Position numbers and translations under genes: made by a program. This document shows positions 22,376-34,800 of a stretch of 64,000 nt of DNA, in pieces; within the stretch, counting starts at the first letter, position 1, and each line of letters opens with the position of its first letter. Under the pieces are notes generated by a model. That model ran no database searches and had not been told where the DNA came from. It saw nothing but the letters and a program-made list of their open reading frames with translations. Where the stretch lies: contig OZ025787.1 of NCBI GenBank assembly GCA_964019425.1, forward strand, positions 868,001 to 932,000. The letters are read 5' to 3'. The DNA is from Flectonema sp. DT1601 (taxonomy: Eukaryota; Euglenozoa; Diplonemea; Diplonemida; Diplonemidae).

Positions 22376-22881
22376 GAGAGAAACCATAAATATAAACACT
22401 GAGAAAAGTACAGAAGACCTGATCAGTAATAATATGCTAAAGACTAGTCATCCCGCAGTCTAATCTGTCTTATCTGTATGAAGAAAGAAATAACTACTTC
22501 CAACTACAATCAAAAAGTAATAATAACAAAATAAATATCCCGAGAGAGAGAGTATTAGCGTACTGGAACAAGTGCGAGGGAAGTGAGATGTGTAAAAGGC
22601 AGCACACTGGGGAAACCTGATCATCCATTTGTAAAAGTGAACAGCAGGTATAAATATGATTTAATAAGGACCAACACTCAGTTAGTTCCTTAAAAGGGAA
22701 GTCAAAGATAGCTTTTAAAGAGAAAAAAATCAAACAAGTTCCGGTTTATTCACATTTTTTTTAATTTTTTTTTTTTTTTTTCGTGTGATACGAATTGCCA
22801 AAAGAACTAAATATCAAAACAAAAACTGAGGAAAGATATTTTTTAAGGTATTAATGATAACAACAGCACTGCTGGAAGCGT
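22376..22881. other. Intergenic, no gene seen
   Basis: 506 bp between the small gene and the stop of the giant FN3 gene, with a T run near 22757-22781. A 79-aa minus ORF at 22494-22733 has no homology that I can see and no acceptor; not called. Confidence 0.5.
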
Positions 22882-25800
22882 TTACAATTCTTCATCGTCT
22901 TTTTCAGTCTCTTCAGAATGCTGGAATGACAAGACATCATATTCTTCATCTGAATGAAGACTTGCATTCTCACCTCCAGTATGAGTTACTGAAGGACTAC
23001 TTCCTGCTAAGTCGGGGAGGGTCTCTAATTTCGATTCAAAGAAATCACCAGAACTACCAGGTCGCTTCAGTGCTGGTATAGGACCAGGTGGTTGACTTGG
23101 TCTCATAACTCCTTGCTTAGTGGGAGGCTTTCCAGATGGTGATTGTTTTGGTCGTGGAGCTGGACTACTAACTGGTCCTTGTGATGGCGGATGAGCCAAC
23201 ACTGGATGAGTAGAAGCAAGTTCAGGTTGTGTTGGTGCAGTCTTTGGAGGAGATAGAGCAGGTAGTCTAACCTTGTTACCGATGGTATCACTTGATTCAC
23301 TACTTTGTGGATGATCACTTCCCACACCAACTCCTGGAACAGGTGCAGACAGTGACATCCGTTCCCTTGAAGGTGATGTTTGAATAGTAAAGTCACTGTC
23401 ACTACGATTCCTACCTCCACCGACATCTGCTCTCGTTGAGAATTTCAAAATTGTATTCCTGGCACTGCTCCCCGACTCAGTTTCAACTTGTACCTGAACT
23501 CTGTAATGAGTATTCGACTTTAAGCTAGTCAGTTCATATCTACAGACCTTTGATGTTCCAATAAGTTGAACGGGTCCTTCTTTCTCTCCAAGTAGTACTT
23601 TATATGTTACCTTTTGCTGTTGTTGTATTTTAGCAACTTGGGAACTGCTGGTGGTATTCTGTGCAGAGTTTTGTGATTGGATGGTCGGCTTTGCCCATTC
23701 TAACGTTGCACTACTTTTACTTAAAGAAGTAATGCAAAGGTTTAAAACCGCATCTGGGGGCACAGCCGTTGTAAATGCAGCAACCGGAGAGTACTTCGAC
23801 CACAGATGAACTGGTTTGTCCATTTTACAACACTTTACTCGGAACCTACACTTAGTAAGAGCTGTTGTTGTTTTTATTTTAGCATACGTCTCAGAGACAG
23901 TATCGACTACTTTCCATTCTAAAGCACCTTCAGTAGACGGTACTTGACCACGTTCTTCTTTCTTTAGACTTCGGTCGGACTTGCTCACAGCCTGTTCTAC
24001 GCAATATAAGTACCTCGTGTAGACATCAGGTGGTTCCCAATCGAATGCGATGTAGTTCGAATGAGCCTTCTTAAGGACAGGTTTACCTGGTGGGAGTGGA
24101 GGTGTTTCAAATATCAGATCAGTCCACTCACCCCACTCTGACTTATCGTCTTGAGCTCTTACACAAACACTGTACTCAGTGTTGACACAAAGATCATCAG
24201 TAGTGCAGTATGTTTGAATGTACTTATAGCGATTCATTTCCATGTCCCTTTCTATACAAACTTCGTTATCGATGTCTTCAAGACCACCTTCTGGAGCTTC
24301 TTCTTGATGGATGACTGTTTGAGTGATTTTCTTTATAACTAAACTGTACTTTGTTATAGCACCTTTCCACACGACTAGGTTTGGGTCGTAAGTGTGTTGT
24401 GCAGATTGGACACCTCTTCCCCATGTGAAATCTGCACGATCTTCGCTAATATTTGAGACAGTAAGCCCCAACTGGTTTAGTGTTAAGAAAGTTACAGGAT
24501 TGGTCCATAAACCCCACTCATCGTTTCCATAACAAGCTCGCAAGGTTAGAATGTATTTCGTGTCGGGTTTTAATAAGCGAACAGTGAAGAGGCCTTCTGT
24601 TTTACTCAACTCTTCAAGAGAGACTTGCTTCTCATATTGAAGATCATGTGATGTTACTACGACATGCCATTCTGTTGAAGGAACAACAACACCAGATTGT
24701 AAACCTGCTTGTGGTGGTTCTTCTCTTCCCCAACCTACTGTTATATAATTTTCTCCTATCGAATCTAACTTTACGTTTAGTAACGGTAATGTCAATGCAG
24801 TTCTTTCTTCCGACCAAGATCCCCATTGTAGCTCAGAGTTTGCAGCTCTTACAATCACAATGTACATTGAATTCGGATTTAAACTCGTCACCTGTATTAA
24901 GTTTTTCATTCTTCACTAAGATAATGTACTCTCTTACTTTAGTAACAAGAAAATTGAAATACCTTAAACGACGTAACCTCACCTGAAAACTGCTTATCAA
25001 CAAGTGGAGCCGACGGTGCGTGCTCGGCAGCAAATACACAAAGGTGATACTGTTTTGTTGTTGTGTTTTGGTTGTGCTACTTTAGCTGTTGTCAAAGGCA
25101 TCAAATAAATTAATTTTTAGGATCTAAATAACTAACTCGGGGGATGTTCAGAACGAAGCTGACTCGGGCGCCGTTATGATACTCTGAGGACTCTTTCTCT
25201 CTCACATGATATGCGAAGGATTTGACAATCCCAAACAAACTATTCGCACGTTTGTCTCTTGGCTCCACCTTAACACTAAGTGAAGCTTATTGAGAGATGC
25301 TTCGTAGCTGACTCGGGCGCCGTTATGATACTCTGAGGACTCTTTCTCTCTCACATGATATGCGAAGGATTTGACAATCCTAAACAAACTATTCACACGT
25401 TTGTCTCTGGGCTCCACCTTAACACTAAGTGAAGCTTATTGAGAGATGCTTCGTAGCTGACTCGGGCGCCGTTATGATACTCTGAGGACTCTCTCTCTCA
25501 CATGATATGCGAAGGATTCGACAATCCCAAACAAACTATTCGCACGTTTGTCTCTTGGCTCCACCTTAACACTAAGTGAAGCTTATTGAGAGATGCTTCG
25601 TAGCTGACTCGGGCGCCGTTATGATACTCTGAGGACTCTTTCTCTCTCACATGATATGCGAAGGATTCGACAATCCTAAACAAACTATTCGCACGTTTGT
25701 CTCTTGGCTCCACCTTAACACTAAGTGAAGCTTATTGAGAGATGCTTCGTAGCTGACTCGGGCGCCGTTATGATACTCTGAGGACTCTTTCTCTCACTTG

Positions 25801-28800
25801 ACACGCGAAGGATTTGACAATCCCAAACAAACTATTCACACGTTTGTCTCTTGGCTCCACCTTAACACTAAGTGAAGCTTATTGAAAGATGCTTCGTAGC
25901 TGACTCGGGCGCCGTTATGATACTCTGAGGACTCTTTCTCTCACGTAAACCACAAAAATTGGTTTAGTCTTATTGTGATTGTGTACAATCCAAAAGTACT
26001 AAAACTTCCCAAAACATAACATTAGAATTGTTGCCATTAGCGCTGTCAACTAAGCTACTGCTTCTGACAGCTTTCACTTTTCTAACAAAAAGAGGGGGAA
26101 ACTTCTGACCTAAATAATATAAACTAATAACAAACCTTAGTAACTGTCGCCTCTGGTATTGCAGGTGAAGGTTTGTGTGTATATTCCTCAAGTAGTTGAG
26201 GTTCACGTGACCAATGAATGTTTATGAATTGTTCAGCTACTTTACCAAATGAAACTGTTATTGGTTTCAATGTAACAAAACACCCTTGATCAGACCACAG
26301 ACTCCAAACATTGTTCGCATCACAGGAACGGACACGGACAGTGTAGACGGAGTTCACTTCAAGACGTTTAACTTTATAGGTCGTTCTCGTTGACTTAAAT
26401 TTCTTATCAGAATGAAAGGGTTGTTCAACTCCATACATTTCTAAGTGATAGCGAGAGACATTAGCACTGCTTCCAACAAGTGCTTGGATATCTTTTAGTT
26501 GTTTTTGAACTCTATCCCATGATAGCACTACATAGTCTTCACCAATATTATTTATAGTAATCGACAGCTTAGGTAGTGTGATCAGAACACATGGTGCACT
26601 CCATAAGCCCCACCTTCCATCAGTACATGCTCTTACCATAACTCTGTAAGCAGTTGCTGGTACTAAGTTGGTGACTCTGAATGCCGTCTCATCAGGTCCG
26701 AATTCATGATCAATATGAACAGTTCCATCAGACATGTCTTTATTCTTACCTGAGACTTCTAATTGATCTATAGTGACGTGGTATCCTTGTATTTCAGGAC
26801 TAAGTGCTGCAACAGATGATGGAGGGAACATCAATGCGTTAGTATCACGCTCCCACCGAAGAGAAAAGAAATCCTCCGCGATTTCATCAATCGTCGCTAC
26901 CATCGGTTTCAATGTCGCGACGTGAGTTGCTTCACCCCAAATACCTGGACAGCTTTCAGTCTCATTCTCTGATCCAGAGTCTTCAGGTGGTTGTAGTCCA
27001 GTTGTTTGAGGTGTTTCGGTATCGAGTTCTTCAATTTGATCACTTTTGTTATCTGTTTGCTGTCTTTTTTTATATGAGATTGGTTTATACCAATGACGTA
27101 CCTCAACTCTGTGGATTTGGTTCGGTTCTAAGTCGTCGAATGTCATGGAAGTCTGGTCAGTAAAGTCTTCAGCAACAACAACTTCTTTATCTTCTTGAGT
27201 AACATTTGTAATGCGGTATTCCCAACGGAGGGTTTTTTCAAGTCGACCAAGATGCAACTCTGCATCACCCCATTGCGGTTGATAAGTATGATCAAGTCTG
27301 TGCCATTGAGCTGTTAGATAGTTCTCACCTGCTTGAACAGCTTCTACAGTCACAACATTTAGTGTTGCTGTTGCGACACTTGGGCTGGGGGTTCCCCAGT
27401 CGTCATCTTTGTAGCTTGCCCTTATTGTTACCTGGTAACGTTTGTCTGGCAATAAGTCTGTTATTGTATAAGTTTGAGTATCATCATCGTTAGTTACGTC
27501 TGTTGACCATTCCCAGCCTTCCTGTGAACCAAGAACACTTATAGTAACCTCGTACTTATCTATATCGGTCTCGGGTGATACGTACACAGCTGCACGTTCA
27601 CGATCCTCGTCAGCAACATAACCAACTGCTTTTTTTGCTTGATCAGGTAAATGTCTCCACCAACGTGTTTTAATGTATGATTCGCCAACTGCGTCAATTT
27701 CAATGTTTAATAATTTCATTGTATTAACCTCAGCTTGTTTAGACCAGGCACCCCATTCACCTGCTGCATTACAAGCTCTAGACTCAATAAAATATGTTGT
27801 GTTTGGAGTTAAATAATTAATTACGTATCTACTAAGAGAACCAATGAAGGTTTTATCTACGAGGGTGGCTTTTCGATCATCGCTGTTCCACACCTTTAAG
27901 TGGTATTGCATTGTTCTTTCTTGTGATATGACGAAGTGAACATTTTTAGTCCGTTGAGGATATTGTTCTTGTTTTTGAACGTCGCGTCCCCATTGAACTA
28001 CCATGAGTTGTTCTGTTGTTTTAATTGGAAAGACTCTCATTTGAGTTAAAGTAACAATCTCCATTGGTAATGAGTACAACGACCATCTATCTTTTGGATC
28101 TCTAGATCGAACACTAAAAGCGTAGACTTGATTCATTTGAAGTGAAATAATTTTCCAACTTGTTTCTGAGGGAGTGAATAACTTTTGTTGTCTGAAATGT
28201 GATTCCGAACCTCTTCCTTGTATCTCAGCCTCATACTGTTCAACAGATGTGTCCCCTTCATGAACATAATCAAGTCGTGGATGTTTTCTATTGTGTTGTC
28301 TTGACCATGACACAGTAAAGTTATCTTCTCCTACTAATTCAACATCAACATGAATCCTTCGCATTGTTACAAAGAGGCAGTCAGGTGACCAAACTCCGAG
28401 TTCGTTGCCGGATGTTTCCGCCTGCACTCTGATGTTGCAAAATCTGTCAGATTTTAAATTTTCGATCACAAGTGAAGAAACAGTCGGATCTAATTTACGA
28501 GTCATTCGATACCTTCCATCTGATCCAGTTACTCCTTTTTCTGATTCTGCGACAGCTGCTTCTAATTCAGCTAGTCGTTGTCGATCTTCAACTTCTTTAC
28601 GTCGTTGTCTTCGTCTGTGTGCTGCCATTTGATCTTCTTCGTCTTCTTGGGAATCGGTGTCTGTGTCTGAGTTGTCTTTCTTTTTAAGTTGCCGTTCTTT
28701 TTCAGCCTCTTCGGCTTCTTCTGCTGCTCGCTTTGCAGCGGCGGCTTCACGGAGTCGTCGGCGTTCGACATCTTCTGGGAGGTCGTTGTCATCGAGTTCT

Positions 28801-31800
28801 TCAACGTTGAGATAATAGGCAGTAACAGAAACAGGTATCGATACCATTGAAGGATCATCATATTTAATACGAGGGGTCATCCTCTCCCATGCTACTTCTA
28901 TCCAATTCTCACCAATGTCTTTAACTGCTGCTACCATTCTTGATAAAGTCATACAACATCTTTGTGGTGACCATAGTCCCCAATCACCTTTTCGATCCCA
29001 TTCCCTCACTGCTAAAGTATATTTCATATCGGATACCATTCCTGTTATTCTAAAACTGTTGGTGTCAACAACGTCGACTGATTGCTTCTTCTCTTCTATG
29101 AGTCCGTTATTCTTGTTTTCCATTTCATAAAACATACTAATTTGGTAGTGATGACCAAGTCCTTGTTCTGTTGGTGTGGTTAACACTGATGACATGTCTT
29201 CTCCTTTTAATCTTTTGTTTGGGGCTCGTTTCCAGTCGAGTTGGATAAAAGATTCACCGACATAACTAATTGATAGTTGAAGAAGGTTTTGAGTCATGAA
29301 TTTTGTGGGAGTTGACCACTCTCCCCACTCAGTTCCATAGCTAAGGGCTAGTCTAACTACGTACATGTGATTAGGTGTTAGGTTAGCTACTGTGTAGAGG
29401 TTTAGTGTTGCTCCTGAGTCATCAGTTGCTGGTAGAACTCTGTCTTCAATAGTTCCATCTTCTGATATAACTCTAAGGAAGTACGATGTGATTGTAGTTC
29501 CTTCACGAACATATACTTCACCTCGTCCTTCTTTACGTTGTTCTGATCGTTCACGTTGTTCTCTAACTCGTTGTTTGTTTGCTTTTAATTCTCGTTTTGC
29601 TTTTTCTTTACCCGTTGGAGATGATTCTGATTTCACCCAAGTCCCGCCTGTAGATTCTGACTGTTCCCTTTCTAATCGTTCTTTTTCCTCTTGTTGTTTT
29701 CTTATCTCTTCGTATTCACGTCTTAGTTTGTCTTGTTGTTGTTCTAAAAGAAGTTCATTCTTTGAAGGTCTATACCAGTACAAATTAATATAATGTTCTC
29801 CGAATCGTGAGTTACAGAGTTGTAGCGGGGCGAGTGTTTCCGTCTCTTTTTTTGGTGACCACAGGCCCCAATCTCCCTCAGCATTACGAGCTCTAACACT
29901 AAGTGTGTATAATACATCAGCATGAAGACTTTGTACTTTAAAAGAATTCACTTTTTGACGGAGTTGGAGATCAAGAAGGCAATGATCAGCGTCATCATCA
30001 ATCTCTTCAATTAGTTCTACTTCGTCAGTTATCAAGAGATCGTCTTCTACAGTTTGATCAACCTCTTGGTCCTTTGCTTCACCCTTTGTCTTAGCCTTCC
30101 TTCGAACCTTCTTCCCTGGAGCTGCTGCTGTGTCACCCTTTGCTCCTTTCTTTTGGTCTCTTCGTGTTCTTGCAGCAGCGACTTTTTGTTCTCGCTTGCG
30201 TCTTTCTTCTTCTGCTGCTTGTAAGAAAGGATCATCTGGTGGAAGGCAAAGATCAGTAGGTGCTGGAAGTGGATGACCAGACTCTCCCCAAATTCTAAGT
30301 CGATAAGCTGTACAGTGTCGAGATGCGACGTTTAAATTGTCAATTTGAAGATGTGCTTCCGATGATAAGTTTTGTTCAACTTCTTGTCTTCGATATGACT
30401 GCTCGTGATCATCATCTTCAACTTCTTGATCTCCTACTTCAAGTTCTCTGAGTTGCTTTTCTTTTTCACGTTCTTCTTCAACTCTGAGAAGTTCCTGCTC
30501 TCGTTTTTCCGACATTCGGTTTAGGATTATTTCATACTTTATTAAGTTTTGTGGTTCTCTTCCCCAAGAACACCAAATAAACGATTCGGTTACTTTACTA
30601 ATATCGATCGTTATTGGGTTTAGGGTTAGTAGAGATACTTTCTCAGACCACATTGACCAAACTTGAAAAGTATTCTTTGATCTAACTGAAACACTATAAA
30701 GTTTATCAGGTTGTAGTCCCGTCATTCTATATGATGACACTACTGATGACAGTGTCATATCAAAGCTTGCGTCATTGCAGAGGCCTTCTACAAGTAGTTG
30801 GTATTCTACAACGTCGTAGTTGCCTGTTTTTTTGTTTTGTTTTTTTTATTTTCCTGACGATGTAATGTAAAAATATAAAACAAAAAAACCATACCTGTTC
30901 GAAGCTCACTTTCTTTATCGCTTCTGTCATCGTCGTTATCCTCAGCTTGTGATGACTGTTCTGAAGGGCTTTCAGTGTTCATGAGCCAATCAACTGTTTC
31001 TCTATTCCAAGAGAGGATCACATTGTCTTCGTTGATCATTTCTATAGACACAGAAAGTAGTTTCATAGTAACGTATTTCAGAGGTACAGACCAACCTCCC
31101 CAATACTCTCCATCAGTTTGACAACGTACTTTTATTGAATAGAACTTATTGGGTTGTAAGTCAGTTATGTTCCATTCCGTCTCTCCTTTTTTAAATGATC
31201 GAAGTAAATGGAAAGAATCATTTGTTCGAGATTGACCAGTTTTTTGATCAATTTCTATTTTATTAACAGCTACTTGGTAGAGGGTTGAGTCAGCTTCAGA
31301 TTTCACTAATTCCAAGTCGACTGGACCAGTTCTTTTTGTAGGAACACGTTCCCAGCTGACAAGAGAAAAACATTCTCCCAAATCTATTAACTTTAATCCA
31401 ATAGGATCGAGTGTTTGAACTGTTTTTCTCTCACACCACATTCCCCAGTTGCTTTCAATGTCTTTTTCTCTGACGTCAACTCTGTACTGCGTCCCTGGAT
31501 GCATATCCCAAACTTCATATTTCGGTTGTGAAACATGAAAATCTCTCTCTGCTGATGCTAAGTCAGCATCACCCTTCTCTTCCTTATCCGGGTCGTGTTG
31601 TTTTTTCCTCGGCTTCTCATCTACCAGTGGTGTTATTTTCAGCTGATAATTGTGAACAGCATTTTCAGGAGGGAATACCCCGAGGTGAGGAGCCATTAAA
31701 TTATTTTTAGGTCGATTCCATGTAACCACTATAAAGTCTTCTCCTATATAAGAAACATTAGTTTTTATTAGTGGCAAAGTGTATACAGTTTGTAGTTCTG

Positions 31801-34800
31801 ACCAGAATCCCCACTGACCTGATGTTGATAAGGCTCGTACAGATATGCTGTAGCAGGTGTTTGGTTCGAGGTCAGCTATTCGTTTGGCTAATTCATCTGC
31901 AGGGAGTTCGAATTCAGAATGGTTGTCACTCCAACCAACTTTATTACCATGGACTCGTACTATCCATCTCTGAACTTCTTCACTTCCAACAGCTACATCA
32001 TCAAGGTCTTCATCATCATAACGTTGTGATTGAGGTGTTGCTACTTCAGTCTTTTGGTCTCCAGGATTACTCTTCTCATCCTCGTCTTCCTCAACTTCTT
32101 CTTCCTCGTCTTCTTCCGCTTCTTCTTCTTCCTCTTCTTCAGTGCCTGCGGTTGTTACGAATCCGAGTTGATCAAGGTCCTTCTTTCGCTCTCGTCTTCT
32201 TCCCCACTCCAAATGGACGAAGTTCTCCCCAACCTTTTGAATTGTAAGCTCTACAGGTCTTAATGTTATGAACCTCCGAACTGGAGACCAAAGACCCCAT
32301 TCGCCTTCAGCATCTTTCATTCTGACGACAACTCTGTAGACGGTGTCTACTTCAAGACCTTCCACTTTACAACCAGTGACGTCAGGGGAGAGATGACGTT
32401 CTACAACTATTCCTTGTCGACCTTCTACTTTCACATGATATTCACTAACATCTGATTGACTAATGTAAGCAGTAATAGGACCATCATCACCAGCTATTTG
32501 ATTTGACTGAGCAACAGGATCTGATAAACCATCTCTACCCCACTCAACAGAAGCATAAGCTTCACCTAAATCTTCAATAGTCAGGTGGAGTGATGGTAAG
32601 GTGTGAAGTCGTGCTTCTGGAGACCACAAACCCCAGGCTTCATTCTTATTACAAGCAGCTATCCAAACAGAGTACTCAGAATTACTTGTGAGGTCTGGTA
32701 CCTTGAACTCAGTGCAGGAAGGCGGAAGGTCGAAGAGTCTCACAGAATGAGGATTACCTACTTCAGCTATCCGTAATCTATATTTTAAGACAGTAGTGTC
32801 AGGGAGGGTAACGTTTGCTATTCCGGTAACGCCAGCGTTCTTAGTCGGACGGATCCATTTTAGAACAGCAAACTGTTCTCCAATATTACCAAATGAAATC
32901 TGAAGTCTGTTTAGAGTTTGAAAGTGAAGACGAGACCACTGCCCCCAAACATCACAACGAGAGAACGCTCTGACAGCAATTTCATAAATCTGATTTGGGG
33001 CAATCCCTTGTAAGGCAAGACATCGTCTAACATCACCAGGAACTTCTTTCGTAAATGAGAAACCATCATCACCCTGACAGCGAATTTGATATCGAAGTAC
33101 ACTTGTGTCAACAGAAACTACTGAGTTCACTGAAGGCTCTTCTTGAGATTGAGATGCTTCTCTTGCCCATGATATCCACAAGAAGTCTTCACCAATACTT
33201 TCAACATCTATTGTTAAGCCTGCTACAGTTTTAAATGCCTTGTCTGGTGACCACAATCCCCAATCATGATTATCATTATATGTCCTTACTGATACCCAGT
33301 AGGTAGTAGCAGGTCTATAATCCTCTATAGCTAAAGTAGTACTAGGAGTGTCTATGTCGTAGGTCACTACTTGTCCTGCTGGTGATTTTACTTTTACTTG
33401 TGATCTAGTAATAACTCCTCTTCCCTTTGCAATCTTTGAATCAACGACGTGCTGGATTGGTCGTTCCCAAATGATTCGAGCGAAGTCTTCACCAATGGCG
33501 AGGAATGATACAACATTTGGTTTTAAAGTAATTAACTTCTGTATTGTTGACCAGACTCCCCACGGACCTCCATCAATACGAGAACGGACAGCCAAGCAAT
33601 AGTGAGTGTCGGGTTTCATGTTAGCGACCGTGAATGGGACTTCAGCTGCGTTGTCGGATACCTCTGCTTCGATTACTATTCTCATTTCAGATTCTGAGTC
33701 ATCTCTCTTCTCTTCTCCAGTATCATCTAATGTGACGACACCCATACCAGCCCAAGATAACTGTCCTTGTGTGAGAGGTCCAGATAGGTCTGGTGTTGTT
33801 ACTCTTAATTGATAAATTGGTCTTCTCTGACCAAAACAAATAATTAGTTCTTCTTCTCCTTCACCTGTTGGTATTAGCTCTCGAGATTGTTCTGGTCGCG
33901 ACCATTTTATATTCGCAAACTCTTCTCCAATCAATAAAGTTTTAACATCAATTAGCTTCAGAGTGAGGCAACCCAAAGGACGGGACCAAAGACCCCACTC
34001 ATCGTCATTATAGTTTGCTTTAATAACGACTCGGTAGCGCTTATCTGGTCGAAGGTTGGAGATGTGATATGGGCTGTTTGATTCTACGAGTTCAGCGTCG
34101 AATGTAAAATTATCTTCACCTGTAACTCGTAAGTGATACCTAGTAATGTATCCCCTGCCGCTGGGGTATCCTCGGTTTCGTTCATCGCTCTTCTTCCGTT
34201 CCCATTTGACAACGATGTAATTTTCGCTAATTTCCAGAGTTCTCATCACAATCGTAGCTCGAGTTTGAAATCTAACATCACAAGACCAAGTCCCCCATTC
34301 TCCAGAAGTATTGCAACATCTCATTTGAATACTGTAAGCAGTCGCTGGTTTCAAACCATAAACTTTTAAGTCTCTATCAGTTGCAGGTAGAGTCCTATCT
34401 AAAGCATACGAGTCATCTAATCCACGAATTCGTAACTGTTGACTAGTGACACTGTAATCCCCCTTTTGAATTCCTTCTACCAATACTGGATGATCATCTC
34501 TTCCCCATGTGAAATGAACATAATTCTCACCAATGCTGAGATCGGAAACCGGTACTACAAAAGGCGCAACAGTACAGAATTTAACTGGAGCAGACCAAAG
34601 ACCCCATATTCCTGTTTTAGTAGAAGCGCGTACCATAACTGCATACTGCTTATCGGATACTAAGTCAGGTATTCTGTATGATGTATGAGAAGGGTTTAGC
34701 ATCCTATCAAAAACATATGTCGCATTGTTTAGTAAAGGAAGAAGGTCTTCTCGAGTAGTTGAAGCAGGTGGGTCATCAGAGTCGCTGTTGTCTTGTGGAG

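Noticed and set aside
23103-23426. Minus-strand ORFs nested in the FN3 gene, and other long ORFs on + opposite coding exons
   Set aside because: Shadows of biased codon use in the real frame, without domains or acceptors.
25202-25713. Two near-identical 71-aa ORFs in the second satellite array
   Set aside because: They are translations of the repeat unit inside an intron; 147 bp keeps frame by chance, and the 149- and 131-bp units break it.
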